Origin: Rhabditophanes sp. KR3021 | Lineage: Eukaryota > Nematoda > Chromadorea > Rhabditida > Alloionematidae | Direction of reading: 5' to 3' | Assembly (NCBI GenBank): GCA_963281155.1 | Contig: CAUJLY010000001.1 | Location: forward strand, 8,370,001 to 8,434,000 | DNA length: 64,000 nucleotides | Shown here: piece after piece, positions 1 through 12,072 of the stretch | How positions within the stretch are numbered: position 1 is the first letter of the stretch | How the letters are laid out: each line of letters opens with the position of its first letter | Notes under the pieces: generated by a model | Told to the model about the DNA's origin: nothing | The model's database searches: none | Seen by the model: the letters and a program-made list of their open reading frames with translations, nothing else | Program-made: the position numbers and the translations under genes

Positions 1-1027
1 ATTAATTAAAAAGTGACGTTTATTCTATTTAGTTGTGCATGAAAACAAGGCCTTAAGAGAAAAGATACTTTTCCGCAACAAGGGTGAACTTCCTTTAAAT
101 CAAAGATCACAAGAAAATGGTTTAATAGTAGGTACAGAAGTGGTGACGTATTCTTCCGGAGAATGCAGTACAAGTAACGAAAGTTTCTTAACTCCCAATA
201 ATTACCAGCCTAGTCTAGATTATAGGATGCGTTTCGGTGAGTACATCCAAAATATGTTGTATACAGATCATATCTATCAAAAGGTAAGAAATGGGGTTTG
301 GAACAATCCGAATTACATAGATATGAGCATAGACGATCTATTTAAAAAACCGAGTGATTTTGGCCAAATAACAAGAAGTAGTTTTGAAGCAACTACTGAA
401 ATTATTAACAAAGACAATGTTTATCGGCACAGAATGTTAGATTCAATTTTAATCAACTTAGATTACATCAAAACATTCCCCTTCTACTCGACTCTTTTGC
501 TAGATGATCAAAAGGAAATTTTACGGTTTACGGGAGCTAGTCTTTCAATAGCAGATAATTCATACTACTCATATGTCAACGGATACTCAACTATAACATG
601 CCCAGATGGATTCCAACCCATCCGAATGCGTCACCCCGAACAACCTACTAAGATGGACATCATAGTGTCAACTAATTTGGTTGAAATGTTTCAAAGGCTT
701 AAACCCTCCCCCGAAGAATATTGCCTCCTCAAAATCCTAATTTTTCTTAATTTAAATGAATCCAAATTATCACCTGAAACTGTTTTGATTATCAATTGTG
801 AAAGGCAAAAATATAGTAGTACTTTGCTAAGTTATCTTCAATTACAAAAAGGACCTACGAGTGGAGCTGTTAGGTTTACGGAGATTTTAAACGCCGTTGG
901 GACTATCTTTCAGTATGGAGATAAATTAAAGGACTTTCAGAGAATTGAATTGATTGCGGCGAGACACAGGGCTGAACCTGCCAAATGTACTCCTTTGCCT
1001 ATGTTGAAATATGTGATGGATTTGTAA
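1..1027 (+). CDS. Nuclear hormone receptor, ligand-binding domain (5' partial)
   Basis: The last exon of a gene that begins left of the window. A splice acceptor AG lies at 31-32, and the frame then stays open to TAA at 1025-1027 (about 330 residues). The middle matches a nuclear-receptor ligand-binding domain: a helical stretch 'FPFYSTLLLDDQKEILRF' has the typical helix 3-5 pattern of F..L...DQ..IL, followed by further amphipathic helices to the C-terminus. The two-zinc-finger DNA-binding domain is not visible and should lie in upstream exons. By family, the product is a nuclear ligand-regulated transcription factor. Divergent receptors of this kind are greatly expanded in nematodes, so no particular NHR can be named. 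A possible poly(A) signal AATAAA follows the stop near 1048. Confident at domain level only. Confidence 0.75.
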
Positions 1028-2610
1028 ATTATATTATTTTGGAGGTAAATAAATTTATCTTAAGACAGTTTGCTTTTTTATAATCAAGTCTTGATATAAT
1101 ATTCTTACGTTAAAACAAGAAACTTTTTTTGCACATTTTTATAATTGAATTTACCTTTGAAAAAGAGAAATGTTTTTGAATTAAAGATGTATATTAGTAC
1201 CTCATTTATACAAGCAGTATAAAGCAAGTTATTTAATCTTAAAGACAAAACGCAATAAAACAAAAGCAAGGATGTGTATAAAATTTATTTGAATATTAGG
1301 TTGATCACATTACAATAAATTAAAATTAAGGGCAACACATTTCTTGTTTGTATGATTTAACTTTTCCTACCTAGCATACTTTTCGATCACAGTTTTCGAT
1401 TTTGGGCTGCGATACTAACCATATACTTGTTTGCCATTCAACATGAGACTTTACTTAATGCAGTTTTCTGGATGTAAAAGTAAACTTTTGCTCCAATGAC
1501 AAAAAGGTTGCCATATATAATTGATTTTTGAGGCTATGGTATTCCATTGAGGTTAATTGTTCAAACCACGTGAAGACGGCGTCTACTCTCCTCCACTAGT
1601 CGAGAATTATAAGCAATATCAGGTGCTTATTCGTAAAATCCACAGCCTTTATGAAGTGGGAAATTTCATCCCACCAACCATTGACTGGTTCTGCATTTCC
1701 AGCCTGTGGTCACGAAGCACGCAATTCCACCTGAAAACTGTTCATGACTCAAGCCATTCCGAATGAACCACGGTTGCAATCACAAATCCGCTAAAAATAT
1801 TAATAAATGATTTTAGAACATTTTGGATATTCAGGCGAAGAATATTTATTGTTTGATACAAAACTTGCAAATATCAAATCCCATATTAAAAACCATTTGA
1901 TTTTTCTGGTATTATTAGGAAACATATTATTTAAAAAAATGAGTTCGGTTTCAAACTAAAAGTAAACATTTTAGGTTAATTGTGTATGTATTTTGATATG
2001 TAAGTTTGTTTCGATTGGGAACAGTCGCATAGCAAAAGCACTAGTTCCACATCGATGTATCTTCATTTGACCAAGTAAAAAATCTTGATAAATATTAAGA
2101 AAAACTCTATTCCTAACTTCTTTCAAAAAGACTATGGATGATTCTACATTTCAAGATTCAAACTATTTATTTTGAAGATTTTTCTCTTTATTGATTGGAT
2201 ATGAATGCCACCAATTAAAACGATTCGGCTGATAATAAATTTTGGAATTTAGACAAGAAATACAAAGAGCATTACAGTTTGGTTGTAAAATCCGATACAT
2301 TCGATAGTTTTTTCATCGATTACTTCGATTTCATCTACTCCATCTGAATAAATACCAGAGATCAACTTTTGAACGCTATTCGACTACGTTTTTTTCAAAT
2401 CAATTTGAAACCAATCTTTCACCAACATTAAATCCACCTTCATATTTAATCATTTTTCAAAATATACTAGCACCATCTTAAGAACTTCAAAAGACGGACA
2501 TAATGTGTATAAAATGTTTTTATGATGATTACAGATTATAACAATGTAATAATTTTAAAAACCAACTTTAGCAAAAAAAACGAGATCGAAAAAAGTTACT
2601 ATAACAAGTA
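1028..2610. other. Intergenic, AT-rich; no gene supported
   Basis: Lies between the receptor gene and the repeat-protein gene. The only deviation is a slightly GC-richer block at 1557-1766 that stays open for 69 codons on the plus strand. It has no recognisable family, splice sites or start context, and I treat it as chance or an old relic. No RNA gene or repeat seen. Confidence 0.4.
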
Positions 2611-4035
2611 TTAGCAGAAGAGTGTTCTTTTTTTGTCATGTGTTAAGCATGCACTGATATATACTAAATATTGCGTATCGGAAATACTGCACTTTCTGAC
2701 ATAATTATCGTTTTCATTCTAAAATGTAACCAAATATTAATTGTATGTTTTGATTATATTAACAAACCCATTCTTCATCAGCTTCTACTCTTTTTCCGTC
2801 AATAGTCAAACATGCAGTAATTTTGCTACCAAAAACGCCATTGCTTAAAATGCACTCAGTGATAAAGCGACCTTCCGTAGTCTAAAATGCAGAAAAACAT
2901 TAATACTGTGTGTATATAAATTATATAAAACTGACCGATTTCCCGTTAGCTGGTATACTTTTTTGATCTTCTTTCAAGCACGCTGTTGCATCCATTGTTT
3001 CAATTTGGAAAGAGCCATTAGTTAAAATGATGCATTTCTTGAAATTGGTATTCTCAAACTAAAATGCAAAAAATATTAATATTGGATATTAATAAAATCG
3101 ACTAAACCCATCCTTTATTAGGTGTCACTATTATTTGATCAGGTGTAAAGCATGCGATGTTTTCAATTTGCAAAGAACCATCACTTAGAATCGTGCATTT
3201 CTTGACATAGGAATTTTCGTTCTGAAAAATATTAATATAGTAAGTATATAAACCATATCAAGCGAACCCATTCTCCGTCAACTGGTATTCTTCTTTCTTC
3301 ATTTGTCAAGCACGCAATATTTTCAATTTTCAAAGAACCATCACTTAATATAGTGCACTTATGGACATAGGAATCGCCGTTCTAAAAATGATAATAAATG
3401 TAGTATTTAAATAATATCAAGCTAACCCATTCCCCATTAGCTGGTATTGTTCTTTGGTCAGATGTCATGCATCCGATTGTTTTGATTTTCCCAAAACCAT
3501 CGGCTGAACGATCGCACTTTTTTACAACCGATTTATCTTCAGTCTAAAATGTAACCAAATATATATTTTTGTAAATGAAGATATCAAATGAACCCATTCT
3601 ACACTAATTGGTATTCTCCGTTTATCACGAGTCAAACATGCAACATTTTTTAAGTCCCAAGAGCCGGTTACATTAGTGCACTTCTTTACATACGGATTCT
3701 CAAACTAAAATGTAACCAAGTATTAATATACATATTCATATTAATATTTTGAATATAAAAATAACATCAAACTGACATATTCGTCATTAGGCAATATTTT
3801 TTTTTGATCAGATGTCAAGCATGCAATATCACTGATGTGCCAACGTTCATCCTTTAAAAAAGTGCATTTCTTGAGATACTTATTGTTCCCAATCTAAAAT
3901 GTGACAAGTTAATTATAATGTGTTTATGGATACTATCAAGCAAACCCATTCTTGTCCATCACTATAAGTATTTCCACGGTATATGCAACCATAAGTCGAT
4001 GAAAACATCACCAAAACACAAGCAAACCAGAGCAT
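2611..4035 (-). CDS. Secreted protein of eight tandem ~38-residue repeats, one repeat per exon
   Basis: Nine exons on the minus strand: 4035-3946, 3893-3777, 3704-3594, 3543-3427, 3381-3268, 3221-3108, 3058-2936, 2881-2768 and 2718-2611, giving 335 residues. Exon 1 carries a signal peptide (M-LWFACVLVMFSST) and a first half-module ending in GQEW. Each of the next eight exons starts and ends in phase 0 and encodes one repeat: polar start, YVKKC, a DGSL-like turn, IACLT, R-IP, and usually GEW at the exon end. Two cysteines per repeat. The layout C..G..Y.DG..W....C faintly recalls a von Willebrand C-like fold, but I do not recognise a named family. The last exon shortens the repeat and stops after LFC. 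I placed the start at the methionine opening the signal peptide; an upstream ATG at 4113 is less likely. Probably secreted; ligand unknown. Confidence 0.75.
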
Positions 4036-4339
4036 TTTCAATATTACTTTAAAAATAATGAATTCAGAGATTATATGCTGTTCAACAAACTTACGTGTCA
4101 TAATATGACTCATTTTCTTATATTCATATTATTAATATAATATATGCGTGTTTATCTGCAATAATAAATTAGTTATCTTATATTAGATATACATATTGTT
4201 TAACAAATCAATTTTATTTTTCTTAGTTTTTTCATTTTTAACGAGATTAGGCGACTTTTTAATTCATCATATGCTTTAATAATACTTTAAATTTGTGCTG
4301 TTTTCAATAATATTGACATTAATGATCATCATTTTGACA

Positions 4340-4800
4340 AGCTCCAAACAATTGCGAGACAATGGTTGAGTGTGGAATAGATACATACTAGCTATCACGG
4401 AATCAAGAAGAAATAAGGAATTTTCCTGTATGCAAACTGTCTCATGTGCTACTTTGGGGACTTCAACATAATTGGTGAAGTGGGATTTATGGTAAGAATG
4501 AGTCTAGCCAGCAAAGGTGCGGATATTCAACTCATAGGAATCAGACTAACATTGGTGTTGAATGGTATCAGGACTACAATTATAGTTGTCTACCGATCGG
4601 AAATGACCCCACATACGACAGAGAAGTTCTAAGTTTCTAGAAAGACCTCACTGCTCTTTCAGACAATAATTCGGCGGGAAGATTGATCATCTGCAGCGGC
4701 CTCAGTGTGCGAATACCTCAAACCATCTGACATAGAGGAGCTGTTAACAGTTAATGGCTATACAAGGAATATTGAAGATATGCTAGAAGGATATACGTGT
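4340..4800 (+). mobile_element. Relic of a non-LTR (LINE) retrotransposon, endonuclease part
   Basis: Broken plus-strand coding fragments resemble the N-terminal apurinic-endonuclease domain of LINE-type elements. One reads ILAITESRRNKEF, like the family's 'DI.AITE.RR' motif. The next reads GFMVRMSLASKGAD and ...TTIIVVYRSE, like the 'GVGF.V..SLA' and 'T.IV.AYAPT' blocks, followed by a DREVLSF.KDL-like stretch. The pieces lie in different frames with stops between them, so the element is dead. No reverse transcriptase domain or 3' tail was found. The clade cannot be given with confidence; RTE-like is a guess. Confidence 0.55.
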
Positions 4801-5153
4801 CAAACACTTTATTTGCGATAATAATGATATGAAAGGGGACATAAATATGCATATCAACAAATTATCTATATATAAGTGCCAATGCCATTATATATTGTTC
4901 CTTTAAACAGCTTTGGTGATTTGGACCTACTTGAAATGAATTTGAAATCCATCTTCTCCAAAACTAAATCCACTTTCACATCTAATTATTTTTTAAAAAG
5001 TATCTTAGCATCGCGTCTTCAATCTATCAAGAACAAACTTTTATTAAAAATAGACATTTAACAAAGGAAAAAAAGTACCAAGTATATATCAAGAATATTA
5101 TTCATTGGATATATCTAGTACATACACTAGCAACAATATCACAATTTATATTT
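4801..5153. other. Intergenic; nothing recognised
   Basis: AT-rich sequence between the LINE relic and the chimeric gene. A 61-codon open stretch at 4876-5061 has no recognisable content. Confidence 0.4.
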
Positions 5154-5938
5154 CTATTTAACTTTTAAATTCTTTTCGAGTACAATCTCTTGGTTGTAAT
5201 TATGAATGTCATTTAGAGTTTTCGGCAATTGCACCTCATATCTAACAATCGCCTTATTTGTCGATATGTATACATCGGTGTTTTGTATTTCACAAGATAA
5301 AACCAAATTTTCATCAAATAAATTATCTGTTTGATCCAACGTATATACACCGGAACTTTTCAAAAATGTAACGTATAATTTCCGCTTAATCGTATGCACG
5401 TCTTGTGAATAACCAGCTACCGCAATATATAAATTAGTTGAACAAAATTTGGGATCATGATTTATTCCAATGTCAAAGCATTTATTGTGTGTTCTTTCAT
5501 AATGGCATTTATTAGATTTCGACAAATGATAATCACAAAACTTATATGATCCATTATCATTAACCAATTCATTGAACCTTAACGCTGAACTGGCTGGAAA
5601 ATAAAAGGCAACACTCCTGAAACGCATCCTCAGATTCAATGTTAATCAAAGCAAACAATTAGAACTAACTTTTGGTTAATTATTTCCCTAAGGCCATATT
5701 TTATAATATTGTAGGTTTTGACTTTTAGTTTGTTTTGATGAACATCGTATGTGGAGATAATTAATTGATTAGATAAAGCATCGTAAGAGAGGTTCCTTGA
5801 AATCTCTTTATCGAGACCCCGTAATTCGTGGAATTCATAAGTGATGTTTTTCGAATTAAGATATTCATTCCTGGTATTTTCAATTTGCAAAGAACTATCA
5901 GTTAATATAGTGCAATTATTAACGTAAGAACCACTGTT
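5154..5938 (-). pseudogene. Chimeric gene fragment: one repeat module joined to an unrelated C-terminal region
   Basis: Two exons can be joined cleanly on the minus strand: 5938-5670 (acceptor TTTTTTAG, donor GTTAGT) and 5616-5154 (acceptor TTTCAG), keeping one frame for 243 residues to TAA. The first 24 or so codons are a copy of a repeat module of the 2611-4035 gene: N-SGSYVNNC, then TDSSLQIEN. The module is cut before its second cysteine, and the frame continues into sequence with no similarity to the repeats, starting ITYEFHELRG. The 3' exon has six cysteines and alternating hydrophobic strands, but I recognise no family. There is no in-frame ATG in the first exon, and the upstream neighbouring module is decayed, so either the 5' part is lost (pseudogene) or an undetected upstream exon exists. 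Confidence 0.45.
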
Positions 5939-5984
5939 CTAAAAAATAATAATACACTCAGTATTTAAATAATATCAAGCTAAC

Positions 5985-6100
5985 CCATTCTCCATTAGCT
6001 GCTATTGTCTCAAGATCAGATGTCAAGGATCCGATTATTTTGATTTTTACATAACCATCCGTTGAAATACCGAATTTTTTACCAACAATTTATCCTCAGT
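5985..6100 (-). pseudogene. Decayed repeat-module exon (copy of the 3427-3543 exon)
   Basis: Base by base, this matches the repeat exon at 3427-3543 including its flanking intron (the stretch with 'gtatttaaataatatcaagc' is shared). It is broken in three ways. The acceptor reads TTTTAA instead of TTTTAG (change at 6101). A small deletion shifts the frame near AAAAATTCGG. The second cysteine codon is now TCC (serine). The donor GAATGG/GTTAGC is intact. It is one half of a local duplication whose other half is the first exon of the chimeric gene at 5154-5938. Confidence 0.7.
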
Positions 6101-6105
6101 TTAAA

Positions 6106-9100
6106 ATGGAACTATAAATATAATGTTTTCCTTATTTATTGCACAACAAATATGGGCTTTAATCAAAAATCGAGCATGTCTATTTTGCAGAGCCTTTTAC
6201 GGTCACCTTTTAGCTATAACATATAGATATTTGATCAATGGGGCATACTGCATCGCTCGCTTTATTTAAATACATATATTTTTGTAACATAAACCATTGC
6301 TATTTGAATCAATTTTGACGAATTAAGCATTAATAAAAAATCGACTCCACCATTTGCTGAGTCTTTTGAGGGCTAAAATACTGCATTTTCAATGTTTGAT
6401 ATACAATGCTACTATAATCTTCAAGTAATGCCTCCATCAGCCACTACCTTCTTCAAACAGAAATTGAAATCAAAGAAGAATTGAATATCTTCATGACTAT
6501 TTATAGTAATTTGTCACGGGTATTTTTGTTTGAATATCCAGCTAATTTAACAATATAGAGAATTCTAACATAATGAAAGATCCCTTCATTGATATACAAA
6601 GAAATGCCCGCAATATCGGTCGCATCAAACGGCTTCAACTTCAACAAATTTTGAATACTATAAAAATAATTATTTGCTTATGATTGTTATCAATTGCCTC
6701 TGTTTTGTTGATTTTTACATCAAATGTTAAATTAATCAAAAACTATCAATGCTGTCATCAAATCAAACTTGACATTAAAGCAAAAATCGAAATATGAACC
6801 TTTTCTTTTGACATCATCCTACGCTTTTGTTATAACTTTGATCCAAATAATAATAGTTAACTTGAGGTAGTAGGTAGTTCTGCGTGTATCTTATGCATCA
6901 CTGATTTTGTAGTTAATATTGTCGATAATAATAATTATTCATCCTGCACTATGAACTTAGCCTTTATTAGACGTACACTTTTTGATTTACTGTTTATGCT
7001 ATTTATTATAATAGTGTTAATGGTTCTATATATTAATCTATCTTTGTTATGTATTTTTACAGTTTAAATATCTGTATAATTCCCAAGATTCTATTTACAC
7101 CATCTTCTTCCTTATGCGTTACCCCACTAGTGTACAGAAAAAGTTGTTTGTCATTTGTATGTTTTTAAAGACAAATATTTTAAAGTAATCTTTAAAGGAA
7201 TATTACAATTTGTCAAAAAATACTGCTGACAGCTAACTTACAAAGCAAAGGTCACCAACTGTCAGTAAGTATTAATGCCTACTACATTTTTAGTTACTAC
7301 ATCTTCTTGTCCGTTAGGACATTGGGATTGCCTCACTTTTTTGTAGAAAAATTGGGCCAATAATAATCTTTCCAATTTCTGCATTATCTTGTATTACATA
7401 TTTTATGATCAACTTCCAAACATATAAAATTTATTTAAACGCAAACGGCTTTTCCAAAGATACAAAAAGGGACATAATAAGGACATTTCCTAATGACAAA
7501 TACACACATCTTTATATTCCTACTTCCTTTTTAAATATCCATTTATTGCAGCTTTATATAATTGATGTTGTTTATTTACTTATGCAAATGACCAAATAAA
7601 CATTTTACTCTAAATTATTTAATCAAATCTTGCTACTATTCAAAGCTCTTGAGATATCCCCAGCATATACATATCATTTAAACTATACACATCCATATAA
7701 GTTAATTTTTGTTTACCATTCAAAAGTTGAAACATCTTTATATTAAGGACAAAACTCTTTCAATTAAAACTTTCACAGCATTCTCATTGTTATTTGACAG
7801 CAAATGTGTTCAAAATGGGACGACTATACTTTTACATAGATAATTTTGGTTAAGTCGTCTTCAGTATTTAATTTTCCTTCCTACTACAACCCATTATTGC
7901 AACTCATCTCAACACTTGTATCAATATATAAATGGCTTCTAATTCAATTTTTCCTATAATTTGCACTATTTACCCCTACCATTTTCTCCTTGATGAGACC
8001 CAAGAAAAAGCATCTTCTGTCTTTGAATTGCCAATGATTGGTTTTAAACAAAGCTACCATAACAAAACTAACTCTTATGTATTTTCGTTTTGTACTATAC
8101 AATCTATTCAAGGCACTCACTCCTCACTAAACCATCACACTGATACGAAAGGGCTTTCTTGGTAAATGAAGTAAGTAATAGTTCAATGCTCGCACCATCA
8201 TATGCCTCCTTTCTTTTACTCCTATTGTTCTTAACAACTCTTCCTTTTCTAATGTTGAGAAGACATCTATATGAGATAGGGTTTAAAATGTGTGTGTTGG
8301 AACCAGCTGGTTTGATGAAATTTTATATTAATACTTTTCTTTTCATTTAGCTTGATTTGGCCTCTTTTAAGTCTTTTTCATTTTATACTAAACAGAAATA
8401 TTTTAGCACAATTTTCATTAACTAAATTCTATTCTCCTCTTCACCATTTTCAAATAAATATTTGCTGAATAAGTGGCAATATTTGTGGTTTCACATCAAT
8501 CATTCTTTATTGCAATCAAGACACTTTTAATTAACCCTGCAATATTCATAAATCATAACACATTTGTTATCAAAAAAGTCATCCACAATATGTATGCATT
8601 ATTTGGAAGTTGTTTTGTGCCATAATAACATCCACACCATTCAATATCATATGCAATTCTTTATGAATTCCACCAACTACAAAATATTTGCACCATTTAT
8701 TTATATAATTAACATTTTTGGTACCATTAATCAGTTAGATTAATTAATTCTATTTATATCTTTTGGTAAATTAAGTTTTCAACTTAGGACCAATCATTCA
8801 TTCTCTGTAATTACATCCTAAACACATAAAAAAGAAATTCTAAAAAGCAGTAAGTAAATTGTAATCTTTGTAAAAATAGTAGTAAACTCAACTATCGCGC
8901 ACAACCTATTTGTCTATTTTTATCTAACTTGTTTTATATCCTTAACTTTTGTTCCATTCAACTTATTCAACAACCCAGCCAAAAAAGAATTCTTATCTTG
9001 TTAAAAATGGGGAGTTTTCTTTTATTTTAAACAATGCCTAAAATTTACTTTTTATCTATCTGTATCATCTACCGCTCTCTCTTTTAGCTAACTGATGTCG

Positions 9101-10282
9101 CATACCAGTTATTTGGTAGCGAGTAAACTTTAGATGGCATGAAAAATAAATGTGTCAGTGTGCCGTCTTCCACATCTTTATATATTTTTATTGTGTATGT
9201 GTGCAAAGCACAACCACCCGACAGACATACAACTTTTTAATCAAAATATAGATAAAGTATTGACACACACCATTTAATATTTTAAACTATTTTATTTTGG
9301 GTGTACCGGTAAATGGCTTACTTTTGGGAGAAATTAATGTTATAAGAACATAAAAATATAATTGTATCCTCAATCACTTTATTTGACAGTCTCTATAACA
9401 TACATCAAGCCACCAATTTTCTCCTTATTACCACACTTATCAATTACACCAAAAAAACAAGACGCCACCAAACATAAATATTCAATGTTGCTCAAATTAA
9501 TAAAAGGCAATTTGTAATGTACATTCGAAAACATTCAATTTTCAACGTCATATTATCCTGCCTATTTATCAGGATGCCTTTTAATAAGCTGTAAAAAAGG
9601 AAAAGAAAAGGCAAGGACAAATGACTTACTTTAGGCCTATTTAGAGTCATAGGGTAGCTTAACTTCGTCAATTTATTCCAAAAAATAATATAGATTGCCT
9701 CTATTAATTACATAACTTCTAAGTCTCCTTTTATCTAACTCATTTTTTGCACTTCAACATTTATATTTACATTTTTTTAATGTTTAAAAGTTTTAGGCTC
9801 CGATATTAAATTGAGTGGAACGAGTATTAATGCTCTTTTTCTCACATTAATATTTCCCTCTATTCAAGTTCTTTAAAATCACTTTCTAGTTTCATTTGAT
9901 CGTGTGAAATTAAATTTGTATTGTTTTATTTTGACTTTGACTACCTTTTGCTTGGAATATCGGTGTTTGATTTATTGTTGACTAACAAAATACACTGACG
10001 TCCTAATAAATAATATTTTTCCAATATATGGCCTTTCAATTGATTTCGATGGCTTATTAAAAATATCTTTTCAAGAAACTTAATCATATCTCTATTGTTT
10101 CGATTGACGTATATATTTTCTTTTTATTTTGTTGACTCTTATTATTATTAAGAGAAGAGAGTCTTCTTATTTTTATAAACATTTAATTTTATACTCGCTA
10201 TTTTGTTTTCGTGTAGATAACATATTTCTTCTTTTTTCTTATTCATTATTTATTCATTTGAGACATCTTCTAAAATCAAAAA
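6106..10282. other. 4.2 kb AT-rich region without a recognised gene
   Basis: I see no spliceable coding exons on either strand. Open stretches of 60-77 codons (7405-7599, 7932-8165, 8159-8350, 10129-10338) are low-complexity translations. It lies directly upstream of unc-76, so promoter, enhancer or 5' untranslated sequence for that neuronal gene is the natural guess. A let-7-like word at 6863 is discussed under rejected items. Confidence 0.4.
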
Positions 10283-11918
10283 ATGGGAATAGAAGTTGCC
10301 TCAACGTTCGGTATGGACATGGACACCGAGATTCCTAATGTCCCTTTGGCAAAGGGTGAAGATGATTCAGAGAAAGAAAGTTCACCAGAACCCGAAAGAG
10401 ATACCGACAATAATGCTACTTTGAAACGAAAAGACACAACCAAGTAAGTAAATGAATGCGTTCTTTTTACTCATATTTTAGAAGAACCCCACTTGAAGTG
10501 AAGAAAAACACTGATTTCGAAGATTCAGGCAGTTTGTCCTGCTCCCTCCAATCCCTTGTAGATACCTTCGATGAGAAGGTAAGCAAATGCCTTAAGGACA
10601 TGGATCAAAACACACATCAAATGGCTCCAGTCCCAATCCGGACCCAAGAAGAAGCCATGTCTGAATCTCAAATGTGGTGGACTTTGACTGGAAACTACGG
10701 CAACATGATGCCTCTGGATTTCACAAAAACTCGCATCAGAGCAGATCAACTAGGAGCTCTTGGCTTGCAAAATAAAGTAAGTGTTGTTGTCAAAACATTA
10801 TTAATATCTAAAAGGTCTCTCTTGCTCACTCAATTACCTTCCATCAAGTAACAAGGTGGTGTCAGATTTAACGTCACAGCTTACTTCATTCTCCTTTATT
10901 CTTATTCACGAGAATTAATATTGCTTTTAGTGTAGAGATAGATGTAAAAGTTTAATAAGATGGCTTTTGATGGTTGTTTACTACATATTATTTGAATACA
11001 TGAAATGTGGTGTTAAGTAATATTCTATCATATAAAGATACTTATTTAAAAAAACGAAAATAAAGCTATTTATAACATGAAAATAACAAGTTTTAATATT
11101 ATTAAAAACATATTTTTTAGGACAGTGAATCGTCAGATTGCAGTTATGATGCCAATGAAGAAGAGGACTTGAGACAACAACTTGATTTCCATCAACTGGT
11201 CTCTCACAATTTGTCTCTTTCCAATGAATTACCCCCTTTATCAGCTGATCAAGTAATTGAGGAAATAGATGAGATGATCCAGTCCTGTGATTTATTAGCT
11301 TCGATGACAACAGATCGCACAATGGAGTCAGTTGACTCGATGTATAGTTCGATGAAGTCTCCTTTTCTTAATAGCTCAACCCAGTCTTCGACTGACATGG
11401 ATCACAAGATGAGACAGGCGAGTGCGATAGCTTCAACGACTGAAAATTTGGAAAGCCTGGGTTGTAATAAGTTGGCGACATTAGCTTCTGAGATGGAGCA
11501 ATTAATAAGGGTTTATAATGAGTCGTTAGTGGAACAATTAGCTCATCGCGATGAACTGGAATTTGAAAAAGAAATCAAAAATGTTTTCCTGTCCTTAGTT
11601 TTGTCTTTGAATAATAGACGTAGGCATTTCCATAATGAAAGAAAAAGGAAAGGTCTTCGAATTGATGTGAGCTCGATGCCACAATTTGCTACTGCCACCA
11701 TCCCATTCGACGAAACTAAGTCAACTCTCGACACTCGAACCATGGAAGTCCTAATCAAAATAATGAAAGCCATCGACGACGACTCGCCAAATGTCCCCTC
11801 AATGCTTACAGACTATATCCTCACAATAATCTGCCCCTCCACAACATCCCCAATCGACGGCAATGCCATGTCTGCTTCCACAATCTCCACCTCAACTATA
11901 TTGAATGGAAAATATTAA
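10283..11918 (+). CDS. unc-76: UNC-76 / FEZ family kinesin-1 adaptor
   Basis: Exons 10283-10443, 10482-10776 and 11121-11918, giving 417 residues. Family role: FEZ/UNC-76 proteins link cargo to kinesin-1 and are needed for axon outgrowth and fasciculation. The match is strong across its length. An acidic N-terminus is followed by SLQSLVDTFDEKVSKCL (FEZ: 'IEELIENFDEKLNVCF'). Next comes LSADQVIEEIDEMIQ, then the coiled-coil region LVEQLAHRDELEFEKEIKN, nearly identical to FEZ1. The conserved C-terminal motif PSMLTDYILTIICPS follows. A Ser/Thr-rich tail ends the protein. Introns are 38 and 344 nt. The 3' end faces that of the OSGEPL1 gene, about 150 nt away. Confidence 0.93.
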
Positions 11919-12072
11919 TTTAAATTTTTCCCAAGGTGCCCCGATGCTTTCATTAATCCAATTTATTTGATGAATTTTATTGTAATTTTATTAGTGCATA
12001 CTGAAATTTAGTTGATATCAAAGATCTCTATATTTTATTATCTGAATTTTTGTGAATAGAATAAAAGTTTAT

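Noticed and set aside
1557..1766. 69-codon open frame in GC-richer DNA
   Set aside because: No start context, splice sites, or recognisable motif; may be a relic but not supportable.
6863..6884. Word TGAGGTAGTAGGTAGTTCTG, identical to let-7 family microRNAs over its first 13 bases
   Set aside because: No complementary arm is visible within ~80 nt on either side, so a let-7 hairpin cannot form. Worth an RNA-fold and small-RNA read check, but not supported as a gene.
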